A stretch of 64,000 nt of DNA from Saccharina japonica (GCA_008828725.1 MEHQ01000481.1:854876-918875); one strand, 5' to 3'. Positions 10,458-20,936 are shown, counted from the stretch's first letter. Notes: generated by a model not told the origin, from the letters alone. Numbers and translations: made by a program.

Positions 10458-11298
10458 GTTGTGCGTGCAAGACGCGGCCAGTCCTGCACACTCGGCGCGC
10501 GGCACCTGCCCGGAGTCTCCTGGTTCTTACGTGGCCCGCATGCAGCGTGCCCTTTTACGCATAGAGAGGAGTGGCAGCAACGCCAACGGTAACATCATCG
10601 TCAACGGTAAACTCAACCGTAACGTCAACGGCACTACCAACGGCAACACCAACGGCACTACCAACAGTAATATCAACGGTCAAGGCAACAGCCATGACTG
10701 TGTCGGCACCGGGGCTACCGTGGGGCTGGAAGGGAGCGCTACCGGCGGAATAGGCACCCACGCGGCGGAATCGACGGAGCAGGGCACGAGAGAATCGCAC
10801 CAACGTGGCCTCGACGAAGACCCCCAAGGTTACCACGAGATGGACCTGATGATCGCGGCGGTGTCGACGATGATAGGGATGCACGTCCCCGAGGAAGCGC
10901 GCTATGTCCTGTGGGTTGTATGCTGTGCCGTCATCGTGCTCATCCCGGGCCGACGGTGGGGCTTATTCGAGCCTTCGTTGTGGAGCGCCTCATCGTCTCC
11001 ACCACCACCAGCACCGCCGCTGGTAGTCGTGGTGGCGACCGAAGGCGATTCTGGTTCAGTCGCGCCATCTCATGGCAATGCTTCCACCATTCACCGAGAA
11101 GGTGGCGGGGCTGCGCGGGTGGAATCGCACGATTCGCAACATTGGCATCATCCTGCTGGGAAGGCGTCGGACGGCACGGCGGGCCAGCATGTCGCGGCGG
11201 GAGGAGCGGAGGCGGGGGAGGCTGTTAAGGGCGCCGCCACAGCAGCGCCGGAGGAACAAGCAGCGCCGCAGTATGACAGTACCAAACTTTATCAAGAG
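10458..11298 (+). CDS. Unidentified GC-rich exon with one membrane segment
   Basis: This is the longest open stretch in the window, and third codon positions are strongly G/C. It starts after a plausible acceptor (TTTTCGGCAG) and ends at a good donor (CAAGAG then GTGAGC) in phase 0, about 280 codons. From the N end it has an Asn/Gly/Thr-rich segment (10585-10690), a Gly-rich segment, one hydrophobic helix YVLWVVCCAVIVLIPG followed by GRRWG, a Ser-Pro run, and a long Gly/Ala/Glu-rich tail. I do not recognise a family. It could be a single-pass membrane protein with disordered flanks. Sequence before 10458 is open in frame but looks repeat-derived (similar phrases near 6110 and 9420), so I do not start it there. 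Flanking exons were not found. Function unknown. Confidence 0.5.
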
Positions 11299-12113
11299 GT
11301 GAGCTCACCCTGCAGCAAGGAGCACATCTGTACGCACATACACATCTGCTCGAACATCAGTACGATTGTTCCAGGGTACATGAGTATTTAATAGGACTAG
11401 TTTAATAGGATGGCGTGGGTGGCAACACTGTCGGTGCTTGGTGTTTCATTGATACCAGGTGGTTGACCCCTTGAGGTGTATGCGGTACATTTGGGACTAT
11501 ATATTAATATATCGTATAATAGCACCCTTTTTTATTTTTTGGGGCCTCGCGATAAGGTGAGGTAAGGTACGGTACGGCAACGGTATGTCGGAAACCTCCA
11601 ATCCCGAACGTACTTATAATAAGGTCCCTTTAAGAAACTGATGTACCATGTGCCTATCAATAGGCGTATCCTTGCCAAATATATTACGACGTATGCACGT
11701 ACGGGGGAGTATATGATAACAACAATGTCGGTGCTTGTTTAATTGATACCAGATCGTTGACAGCGTGCGGTAAATTCCAACAGTACTCGTATATATATAT
11801 ATATATATGTACGTGCTGTGTTATACGTACGTGCTGTGTTATACGTACGTGCTATGTGATATTTTTGCGGTTCATGATCTTGATCGTGGGCGGCAGGATG
11901 AAATACGCGTTTTTAGGGGGCCTTGAGGTTGATGTTCTATGTCCCAATTCAACCGAGAACCGAGAAGCATTCAAGGGTAGCTTGTATATATATACGTATT
12001 CATACTGCTGCAGCTGGCTTATCATGTTACAGCAACAAGGCAGTATAACTTACTCGATAAAAACGATTAAGTGGTTGATACACCCTGTGTACTGTGTACG
12101 AGACGAATGGAAC
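11299..12113. other. No exon confirmed downstream of the orphan exon
   Basis: AT-rich sequence. One open frame around 11870-11990 follows GGCGGCAG, a possible acceptor, but its phase does not fit the donor at 11299, so I did not join it. A short (AT)n tract lies near 11790-11806. Confidence 0.4.
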
Positions 12114-12190
12114 TAACCCTAAGACTAACCCTAAGACTAATCCTAAGACTAAACCTGAGACTAACGCTAAGACTAAGGCTAAGCCAATCG
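12114..12190 (+). repeat. 12-bp degenerate repeat related to CCCTAA
   Basis: The unit CTAAGACTAACC is repeated about six times with growing divergence to the right. The first copies contain AACCCTAAG, which resembles the TTAGGG telomere repeat, but the period is 12, not 6. Confidence 0.75.
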
Positions 12191-12249
12191 GACCCAATCA
12201 CCAATGGTTAGCGTTAGTCCCCTTGTCTTGTACACTGGTATATTATTAA

Positions 12250-13819
12250 GGGCAATTGTCATTTGGGGGTATACCCCCTGGTTTTACGGCCATTTGGGGG
12301 TAGGGTCAAAATGCGCCCGCGGAACGCGCTCCCGCGGGCCCAAACAGGCCTCAAACGCCATTCCGAAGCCCTGGCGAGATGCCCGAAGCCCATGCCATGC
12401 ACGCACACAACTTTTTGTTTTTTTTCGGGCACGTCCTTGGGCCTAACGGGACGGCGGCGCACGAGGGAGCAAACGAAGTCCCCCCTTTGACCACCTCTTG
12501 GGGGGGGATAACCCCACGTACCTACTAAATTTATCTACTCCCCCCGATTGACCACTTTTTTCACCCCGTTTGACCGAAACCATACCCCCTTTTGACCATC
12601 TGTGACAGCTTCAAAAACGACTACAGCAGTACGTATCCGCGTCGTCACCGCCCAACAGCCCGAACAGACCACGGGACGGAACATCCAGAACTTGCGAGTA
12701 GTCGGGATCGTTTGCCTCCCAAGAAATAAATTTCGGCACAACTATACAAATCAAATCTTTATAGACGATATGAAGATATCGGCTCGTCTGAGAAAACATG
12801 ACGGTCATGGGGGAATCAGAACACATACGTACGAGTACGTGTATACTCGGCGTATGGGTCGTGAGTTGCTGGGTGCTTGGTGCTTGGTGCTTCGTTCCTG
12901 GGTGCTGTGGGTCATGGATGCGCGGTGTTGGGTTGTTGGACGGGAGGGGTCTTTGGGACACGAGCAACATCAGGCGCAACGACGGTCGTTAGTCTTCTTG
13001 AGAAGTGCTTTCCTCCTGTCCCCAACGTATCCATCCCCGACGGCAGGCTGGTGTGTTCGAGTACAGATCGCCAGGATCACACCCAGCAACCAAGCACCAA
13101 GCACCAAGCACCCAGCAACCCACGACCCATACGCCGAGTATATACGTATGTGTTCTGATTCCCCAGTCCCCATTGCAACCAAGCACCAAGCTCCAAGCTC
13201 CCAGCAACTTACGACCCATACACCGAGTATACACGTACTCGTATGTGTTCTGATTCCCCCATCACCGTCATGTTTTCTCAGAAGAGCCGACATCTTCATA
13301 TCGTCTATAAAGCTTTGATTTGTATAGTTGTGCCGATATTTATTTCTTGGGAGGCAAACGATCCCGACTACTCGCAAGTTCTGGATGTTCCGTCCCGTGG
13401 TCTGTTCGGGCTGTTGGGCGGTGACGACGCGGATACGTACTGCTGTAGTCGTTTTTGGGGCTGTCACAGATGGTCAAAAGGGGGTATGGTTTCGGTCAAA
13501 CGGGGTGAAAAAAGTGGTCAATCGGGGGGAGTAGATAAATTTAGTAGGTACGTGGGGTTATCCCCCCCCAAGAGGTGGTCAAAGGGGGGACTTCGTTTGC
13601 TCCCTCGTGCGCCGCCGTCCCGTTAGGCTCAAGGACGTGCCTGAAAAAAAACAAAAAGTTGTGTGCGTGCTGGGCATGGGCTTCGGGCATCTCGCCAGGG
13701 CTTCGGAATGGCGTTTGAGGCCTGTTTGGGCCCGCGGGAGCGCGTTCCGCGGGCGCATTTTGACCCTACCCCCAAATGGCCGTAAAACCAGGGGGTATAC
13801 CCCCAAATGACCATTGCCC
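12250..13819. mobile_element. 1570-bp foldback DNA transposon with 9-bp target duplication
   Basis: The two ends are long, nearly identical inverted repeats. The left arm begins GGGCAATTGTCATTTGGGGG and the right arm ends with its complement (GGGCAATGGTC when reversed). Pairs keep a constant coordinate sum of 26069 over at least 550 bases, so there are no net gaps. The arms continue with small shifts to about 12890 on the left. TATTATTAA lies immediately outside both ends (12241-12249 and 13820-13828), giving a 9-bp target duplication. A 9-bp duplication and very long terminal repeats suggest a Mutator-like (MULE) foldback element; that class call is inference. No transposase is encoded. The open frames inside are mirror images of each other caused by the palindrome. 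The few mismatches between arms suggest a recent insertion. Confidence 0.85.
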
Positions 13820-14227
13820 TATTATTAATATCAAACTCATGTATCATACACCGTAGACCGTCCACCAGTGTGTGCGTGTGTGCCAACTAGGGCTGTCGAA
13901 TAAGTGGTAACCAAGTGGTAACCTCTACTGAGGCTTTTGCCAGATATCATGTCGTATGTACCGATACCATGCGGAATGCTTTGCTTTGGTGTACCTGGTA
14001 TGTTTATTGCCGGATCTGGTGAAGATAACGGTGAACATGAAGGGTGTGTCTTTGTCTTATGTCTATTATTAATAATAGTACCGGTATGATAAGGTGTATG
14101 GGTGAATGTATACTGCTGTAATCAAGAGGAAAAGATAAGACACCCTTAGCACTCGGACGCATGTATATATGTATACTTAGTATATGTGTATAACCTGCTT
14201 TTCTCGCGAACAAGGAGAACGAAAACG

Positions 14228-14343
14228 CCAATAATGCCGCTAATGATGCCGCTACGAAATACCGCTAAATAATGCCGCTACTAATGCCGCCAATAATGCC
14301 GCTATTAATAGATAATGCCGCTAACAATGCCGAGCGACGCGTC
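14228..14343 (+). repeat. AATGCCGCT minisatellite
   Basis: AATGCCGCT and variants (ATACCGCT, AATGCCGCC) recur about nine times with short spacers, one of which is the word CTATTAATAG. Confidence 0.7.
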
Positions 14344-14686
14344 TACGGAAAGTTCTGGACTATTATGACTATTATGACTACTATGACTATGATGACATAC
14401 ATACCAGGTAACATACCTTGCCAAAGCCAATATTTTGGTGTATGTATGTGCCCCGCATGCTCCTGTGGAGAAACTACAGCAGTAGACTTGCCTGGAAATT
14501 TGTACCAGGGTGTGTGTCATCTTACCATCTTATTCTCTTAATTACTTGATTACAGTGCACGGTATGCCCTACGTGCACTACACTTGCACTACAAAACACA
14601 TCCTTCAACATCTTTCAACGTCCTTCACAACATCCTTCACCATGTATCTCATATCCCAATCTTGATTTTTTCGAGAAGACGGTAGA

Positions 14687-14752
14687 CTATTAATAGACTA
14701 GACTAGACTATTAATAGACTAGACTAGACTATTAATAGACTAGACTAGACTA
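14687..14752 (+). repeat. CTATTAATAGACTAGA minisatellite
   Basis: Three consecutive units of the form GACTAGACTATTAATAGA. Each contains the palindrome CTATTAATAG. Confidence 0.8.
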
Positions 14753-15528
14753 GACCGTGGACATGCAGCCGCTGCCGTTTGGCTCTCTAAACTAACTATG
14801 ATATATATACTATTAATAGTATGTTAATAGTATATATGGTATGTTAACAGCGGAACCTCGAAAATAGAGCGTTGAGTGATTTAAGTCATTTAACCGTTGC
14901 CTAGTAGGGTGTAAAATATTTTGTACGTATTAATAGTCATACTTCCAAGGATCACATCATGTATATGTACCAAGTAGTGTGAAGTGTGAAAGGCCTGGTA
15001 TGTACGTACAGTAGTGAGTCGTCCTTGAAAATCTAGTGACCCAGGAAACCCCTGGTACTGTACGAGTACGCACATGCATGTGATACGAAAACTCTTGTTG
15101 TTAAATTATTTGGCCTTCTCCGTTGGACATACTCTGCAATGCTACTCGTACGAGAATGCTGGCATATACATGTAAAGTGCATACATGGTTTGGGCCGGAC
15201 AAGTCTGGACTCTGGACCCGAATTTGTGATTGTATACGTATATAGCCTGAAAGCTGCGATCACTTTCGATATTTGTTTCGGCGTCCAGCTTCGACTCACA
15301 TTTAGAGGGGGGGGGATACCATAGTAATAGTACATGTACGTAGTACAGCAGTAGTATGTTGTCTACACCCACGATGGACTCCAAAACCGTATATACCCCC
15401 CTATGATAACCTTACTAACCATATTTGGCTCTGATTAGTACAATAAGTCCCCTCGAAGTAATATGATCCCACGTGAGTAGTCTTGTTACTGGTATATATG
15501 ATCGAAGTATTACACTCAGCTAGCAAAG

Positions 15529-15573
15529 ATGAGCTTCGACGAAATTCTCGAGCTCACAGCTGTTGTTTTTTAA
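15529..15573 (+). other. Conserved mini-frame MSFDEIL, copy 1
   Basis: The short frame reads M-S-F-D-E-I-L-E-L-T-A-V-V-F then TAA, preceded in frame by S-K-Y-Y-T-Q-L-A-K. An inverted second copy lies at 37813-37869, and the DNA similarity runs over about 75 bases starting at GATCGAAGTATTACACTCAGC. Conservation of reading frame on both sides of the ATG suggests a remnant of a longer protein-coding repeat. No function is assigned. Confidence 0.5.
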
Positions 15574-15710
15574 TTTTTTTAATATGGTATGGTGTGGTGT
15601 AATAGGATTAGGACATGGAAAAAGACAGACAAAAGTGGCGGCGTCAACATTTTTGCGAATAATACATACCAGTAGGTGTCACAGCGTCACAGCAGCGGAC
15701 TGCTGTGTAT

Positions 15711-15772
15711 ATGGTATAGTGGTATAGTGGTATAGTACTATAGTGGTATAGTGGTATAGTAGGTATGGTATG
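15711..15772 (+). repeat. GGTATAGT minisatellite
   Basis: GGTATAGTGGTATAGT phrases repeat about six times, with an ACTATAGT variant in the middle. Confidence 0.75.
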
Positions 15773-15942
15773 CATAGTGTAAGAAAGCACTGGGTGTCGT
15801 TGGTTTATCTGCTGATTACTCTGCTGATTACTCTAAGATTACGAGTACTGATACATAATTCCTAACACATTCATAGCCCCCGCACTGCACCACTCTCTCC
15901 GGAAATGTAGGTGATGTTTGCCCGTTTTTGGTATACGTATCA

Positions 15943-15999
15943 TATCATATCACACCATATCATATCATATCATATCATCGTATATCATATCATATGTAT
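15943..15999 (+). repeat. (ATATC)n microsatellite
   Basis: The pentamer CATAT recurs roughly ten times with minor interruptions. Confidence 0.75.
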
Positions 16000-16824
16000 A
16001 TCCGGACGGTCCTTACAGAGTGATGCGAGGCACAGCAGCAGTACGAGCAGTTTTACATCCAACCCAAGTCCAAGACGCGTGTGTGTGAACATGACAATAC
16101 GAGGGGTGGACGTACAGGACGAAAATAACAACTATTAATAAATGCATGTTCATTCGCTGTGTGCTGGAAACTCGACTATTATTTTAGATCGAAGTCTGAA
16201 TGCGCTATAGAAGCTCGATATACGGCGCTGTTGCGAGCTCCCCGGAAAAAACCCTACGATGTAACCAAACACAAAAATCAAAACCGGCCTAAACCTCGGG
16301 TTCCGCACCAGCAGATGCGTGCCAGCAGATGCATCAGACGACGGGGGCTTCGCTCGCTCCAGAAAAAGCATAAGAAACTCGCGTGGGCAAAACCTTTGGC
16401 TTGGCACGAGCAGATGCATGACACGAGGGGGATTTCTGTCGCCACGTCAGATACACGGCAGGCAGCAGTATCAAACAGTATACAGTTGGTGTGCACGTAA
16501 GTTATTGATACAGGAGACGCCGCTCCTAATGAGCAACTCAAGTATGTTATGGTCCGTCGCCAAAAAACGAACACCGGTGACGGGGCGTACGTAATTCACA
16601 TATGGGCCGACGCAATTCACGGTTATTCTACTCGTAGTAGTTCCGGTTATAGCAAGCGTCCTTTATGGTCCTTTATGGTCCTTTATGGCGTTTTTCTCGG
16701 AATTTGCACACCTCGGACAGATGATGGACTCATGACTCTTGCCTATCCAAATATATACAACCCATTTAATCATGTAGATATTTCAAGGCAGTATATATAT
16801 ATGTATAATCGATATTGTATGATC

Positions 16825-16975
16825 TAGCTCATGTTGCCGTCTGGGAGGCGCATATTCTACACGATCTATTATCTAATAGTAGCACATGTCTCCTGGGTTG
16901 GTGTGTACTATTACTAGCATACAGATCCTGCACAGCCTCTCACAATGGTAGGTGGGGAACTGTACGACAGTATAC
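16825..16975 (+). repeat. Dispersed GATCTAG/CATGTTGCC repeat, copy 1
   Basis: Phrases shared with 59960-60115 in the same order are ATGATCTAGC.CATGTTGCC, AGCACATG..TCCTGGG, GCA.ATTCTGCACA/GCA.ATCCTGCACA, and CCTCTCACAA.GGTAGG.G. A partial third copy is at 41345-41480. The family is unknown, without coding potential. Confidence 0.65.
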
Positions 16976-17094
16976 ACACCCAATAAGAATCAGGAAAGCT
17001 GGCCCAGGCTGGATTTAGTATTTGAGATAGGGTCATTTCTACACTAATTTGAAGATAACGAATCTCATATTTATTACGTTCCTCTAGATATAAG

Positions 17095-17200
17095 CCGGGC
17101 TTTCTTAATGGCCTGGCTTTCTTAATGGCCTGGCTTTCTTAATGTCCTGGCTTTCTTATTGTCCTGTTTCTTATTAATTAACCTGTTTCTTATTAGGTGG
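17095..17200 (+). repeat. 19-bp minisatellite CCTGGCTTTCTTAATGG
   Basis: Four or five copies of a roughly 19-base unit (GGGCTTTCTTAATGGCCT), decaying to CCTGTTTCTTATTA at the right end. Confidence 0.8.
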
Positions 17201-18053
17201 TTGTAGATCATCATCTGGCCGAGGTGTGGAAAAGTGCCGTCCGTTACCCCCCTACTAATCTATGAATCTATGAATCTATTAATAGTGCGAATGACTAAAC
17301 TGTCTGTGCCGTCGTCGTTTAGGGCTTACTCTCCACTACCACTACATGTTGACATGTTGACATGTTGTTACCAAATACCTCGCTCTTGGCATCGCAGAAC
17401 AGGCTTAAGTGGCCATTACTACCATTCCAGGTTTATAATGGTCGGAAGATGCGGTACATGAAAAGACAAGTCCGAACTTGCTGAGTTTCGCTGGTACAGA
17501 CAGTATGCCGCCCTTCCGTTCGAACCGAAATCGAGTTTACCCTTCTCTCCTCGTCACCACTTACCCATGGCATATTGTGTATTGTCAAATGGTGGATATT
17601 GACTGTACGTTACGCTGGCGTTATGTCGGAGCCGGTACACTAAAAAAGACAGCGGGCGGTGCGGTTTGCCGTACAGTATTATCATGCTTCGGTGTTTGGT
17701 TTTTGTCCTTAATTGAAACAACTTTATGGAACTATTTAATAGTAGTAGAGACAAAACAATCCTTACGTTGGCATATTGACATACACCAGTATACAACACT
17801 GTACAGGACACCTACTGCCACACCTACTGTCCTACTGTTACACCTGCTGTAGTACCAGTACCAGGTAAGAAACAGGGCTACTGGCCCCGTGTGGATTTTT
17901 TACTTGGGAAAGGGTGTGTTGTACAAAATTCAAGATACTTCAAGCTAAACGCGTCGACATTTCGTATTTCCCTGTGATTCTCAGATCTCAGCCGTTTTTT
18001 TTTAATGGTCGGTTTCTGGGTATCTTAGTTACTATTTAATAGTATAATATAAT
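17201..18053. other. No gene supported
   Basis: The longest open frame here has 124 codons (17478-17852) and shows no codon bias or recognisable domain. I see nothing else of note. Confidence 0.4.
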
Positions 18054-18180
18054 ATTACGGAGGACCACAGTAAATAGGACCAAATATTGTTACTAAAAAC
18101 GGGTAAATATATAGGTTTTTGAGTGCACCGTAGGTCCTATTTACTACTGTTTACTAGTATTTAATATGGTCCCCCGTAAT
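18054..18180. mobile_element. 127-bp MITE-like inverted repeat
   Basis: The ends are ATTACGGAGGACCA and TGGTCCCCCGTAAT, inverted with one mismatch. A second inner inverted pair is AGTAAATAGGACC and GGTCCTATTTACT. No obvious target duplication. It is too short to code. Confidence 0.6.
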
Positions 18181-18302
18181 AGTAGGTATATGTCGGCTAT
18201 ACGGCAATTCCTACGTAGTATTTTACTATGTAATGTATCCATGCAAGTGCGCTATCATAACTGATGCCTCGACGCACCACATGCCCCCTACAATAGAAAT
18301 GC

Positions 18303-18600
18303 CTCTTACACCACTAGGATGCCCCCTACAATAGCATTGCCTCGTACAGCAGTAGGATTGCCTACAATTTGATTGCCTACAGTGGCATTGCCTGCAGTAG
18401 GATTGCCCACAGCAGTAGCATTGCCCACAGCAGTAGGATTGCCTACAGTAGCATTGCCCACAGCAGTAGCATTGCCCACAGCAGTAGCATTGCCTACAGT
18501 AGGATTGCCCACAGCAGTAGGATTGCCTTCAGAAGGATTGCTTACAGTAGTATTACCCTCAGTAGTATTGCCTCCAATATGATTGCCCATTGTATTTAGT
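18303..18600. repeat. 15/18-bp minisatellite, open in several frames
   Basis: Two related units alternate: CACAGCAGTAGCATTGCC (18 bases) and TACAGTAGGATTGCC (15 bases), about 17 copies in all. Both lengths are multiples of three, so long open frames appear on both strands: a Val-Gly-Asn-Ala/Pro-Thr repeat on - and an Ile-Ala-His-Ser-Ser repeat on +. I read these as by-products of the repeat, not a gene. Confidence 0.85.
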
Positions 18601-18647
18601 AGGATTACCAACAATAGGATTGGCTGAATGGAGGTGGCGTAGTTTGC

Positions 18648-18712
18648 GTGGCTAGTGGCTATAGTGGCTATAGTGGCTATAGTGGCTATAGTGGCTATAG
18701 TGGCTATAGGGT
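18648..18712 (+). repeat. 9-bp minisatellite TAGTGGCTA
   Basis: Six perfect or near-perfect copies of TAGTGGCTA follow directly after the minisatellite at 18303-18600. Confidence 0.9.
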
Positions 18713-19000
18713 GGCACCTACAGTCAGTAGAACCAAGAGAGGCGTACTCTACGTACCGCGCAGGAGGTGGCCGGTCAAGTGGGTGGTCTTTATTTTTCTG
18801 TTGCGATTTCTGACTGGTTCTTTGCCGGTGGAGCTTTTTAATAGGCCATCACCAAACGGGACACTGAAGGGAACACCAAGGGGACACCAAGGGGACACGG
18901 GATAATTTCTTCAACTCCAGGCGGTTCCACTCTTTCCATTATTAACAATACCCCTACACGCTTTATACGTGTTTCATCGGTAGAATGCGCTAGTACTATT

Positions 19001-19290
19001 TATAGGTCCCACCGAAAATATGTGACAACGAACACTGCGCTCGCCCATGAAACCCTTCATGCATGCTTCATCATTATAAGGTGTTATTAAATACGACTAA
19101 ATACTGCTATATAGTACTATGGTACTATTTATCTATTTATAGGTCCCACCGAAAATATGTGACAGCGAGCAGAACACTCGTCCACGAAACTGTTCACCCG
19201 AAGTGGAATTAATCGGTGGGGTTCATCAATGGGAGCCGCTTTTACTATTAATAGTTATAGGCCCCACCGAAAAAACGTGGCAACTACTCT
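19001..19290 (+). repeat. Three spaced copies of a TATAGGTCCCACCGAAAA repeat
   Basis: TATAGGTCCCACCGAAAATA begins at 19001 and 19138; a variant begins at 19256 (TATAGGCCCCACCGAAAAAA). Each is followed by GTGACA or GTGGCA. The spacing is 137 and 118 bases. This is a short local tandem family. Confidence 0.7.
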
Positions 19291-19599
19291 GTGGCTCAGC
19301 ACTTAGCTTTGAAAAAGTCTTGCCCTGGTCAACTACATATGGTGTAAATATTGTCTTTCCTGTGGCCAAAGCTCGGTGCACGGATGTATGTATGTATTTA
19401 TATGTGATGATGTCATCATGACGCCCGTTCCACCGGGACAAGTAGCATGCTATTTGGACGGCTGAAAAGTTCAGCCTGGCCGAAAACCGGAAAATTCAAC
19501 CTTTGCGAGTTTGGTCTCCGAGCCGGCGCTGACACCCTAGCTTAACCCTAACCATAGGTGCTACGTGCGGAACAGCTCTGTTAGGGCCGGTGGTTGTGG

Positions 19600-19880
19600 A
19601 AACGGTGAATGGTGGTGGTGCTTCGGAACAGCTCGTGGTAGCGGTAGAATATAACAGAATAGGGCCGCGGAACACCTCTGTGAAGCGCCGTGGTGGTGGT
19701 GGAGATTATGGTGGTGGTCGTGCGGAGCAGCTTTGTTGAGGGCGGAGGCGGTGATGGTGCTGTTGGTGGAGGTGGTGGTATCATGGTGGTATCTCGCACG
19801 TGATGGCGATGGGTGGAAGAGGGCGGACTGGTCAACGTGGTGGGGGTGGTGGTGGTGGTGGCGGTGGTGGTGGTGGTAAC
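19600..19880 (+). repeat. GGT-rich strand-asymmetric tract
   Basis: The + strand is dominated by GGT and GGTGGT runs, densest at about 19838-19878. The - strand frames read as His or Thr/Pro runs and are not credible proteins. The dense part could form a G-quadruplex (inference from G-run pattern). Confidence 0.7.
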
Positions 19881-20019
19881 GCACCCAAGCTTACAAGGCA
19901 GGTGCGTTACCAGTGTTCTCTGAGAGGCAGGCAGGCAACCCACGCGGAATTTGGCAATAGTGGTGGTTGTTTGTCGCGGGCTGCCGCGCAGCTATATATC
20001 ATCCCATGCAGCGGCTGAA

Positions 20020-20483
20020 GTTTGGCATGGTATGTTACAGTCATCTCGGCGCCATGGTCCAGCATTTGGAGCCGCGGCGTCATTGCACGCAGGCGGAGAT
20101 CCTGTCATGCCGAGGAACCCACATGGACCATGGGCGACGAAAGAAGGGCCGGGCGAGCCGTGGGGAGGCAATGGGGGGGGGGGCGCAGGTCAGGCGCGAG
20201 GCGGTTATTGAGACCTGAGACGCGAGGCGTTGAGGAGGGAGCCAGCCCACTCTGTGCTGCTCTGTGCTGCATCTTCATCATGCCACACCCCACCCGGAGA
20301 GGCTCCGGGGAGCCTTGGCCACCTTAAGCAGGTTAGACCGTTCGCAACACGGGCGCGGCGTCGGGGTCCGGTCCAGTCCCGGTCAGGTTCCGGTTGGCCT
20401 GACTGGCTGTACCAGTCGCCCGCTGCTGCACCTTGCCGCTTGTCGCTTTGCCCACGCTGCAGCCCAAGCGGCGGCGGCGGCGG
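20020..20483 (+). other. GC-rich island, possible exon(s)
   Basis: Base composition jumps to GC-rich and several frames have G/C third positions. The frame ending at TGA 20216-20218 includes MQRLKFGMVCYSHLGAMVQH, then a basic RRKKGRA segment. A second frame ends in an Ala run followed by GCG/GTAAGG, a good donor form at 20483. I cannot join them with consistent phases and recognise no family. It may be an exon of an unknown gene or a non-coding island. Confidence 0.3.
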
Positions 20484-20837
20484 TAAGGCTCACGCAGTGG
20501 GTGTGACCCATACGTACCGACCTCTTTTTTTTCCTTGAGGACCGTGCTGATCGGAGCAAACGTTTTGTCGAAATGTTTCCACTTTTTTATTGATTAATTT
20601 CTACTGTAAGTATATGCTGGAACAAATAAAAAAGTTAGAAACTTAAGCCCTTCCAACTTGTTTTGACACCCGGTTGAATTTTCAGAGTTTCGTTTTTTTG
20701 GTCATTTTGTTTTTGGAAATCAAGAAGAAAAAAAAAGCTGGAATATTGCGGCATAACTACCTTTTTCGATAACAACGACCCTTAGCGTAGTGATTTTGCG
20801 GCCGTTTTTTTTCAGGGCTGTCACGAGCCAGGCCAAA

Positions 20838-20936
20838 CCTCGCGGGTCGGATCGGGTCGGGTCGGGTCAGGGTGACCCGTGAGGTTTTGAAACCTCCTGA
20901 CCCGACCCGACCCGACCCGACCCGACCCGACCCGTG
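20838..20936. repeat. GGGTC/GACCC hairpin
   Basis: Repeated GGGTC on the left is matched by seven or so GACCC units on the right, so one strand can fold on itself. The loop region holds a second small hairpin (GAGGTTTTGAAACCTC). About 25 bases upstream is CAGGGCTGTCACGAG, which resembles hAT element termini; this is a weak hint that it is a hAT-type remnant. Confidence 0.65.

Noticed and set aside
12602..13467. Long open frames of 238 (+) and 165 (-) codons
   Set aside because: They lie within the foldback transposon and are near mirror images of each other, as a palindrome produces; no transposase or other domain is present.
19561..19943. His-rich and Thr/Pro-rich - strand frames
   Set aside because: Direct translation of GGT microsatellite sequence.
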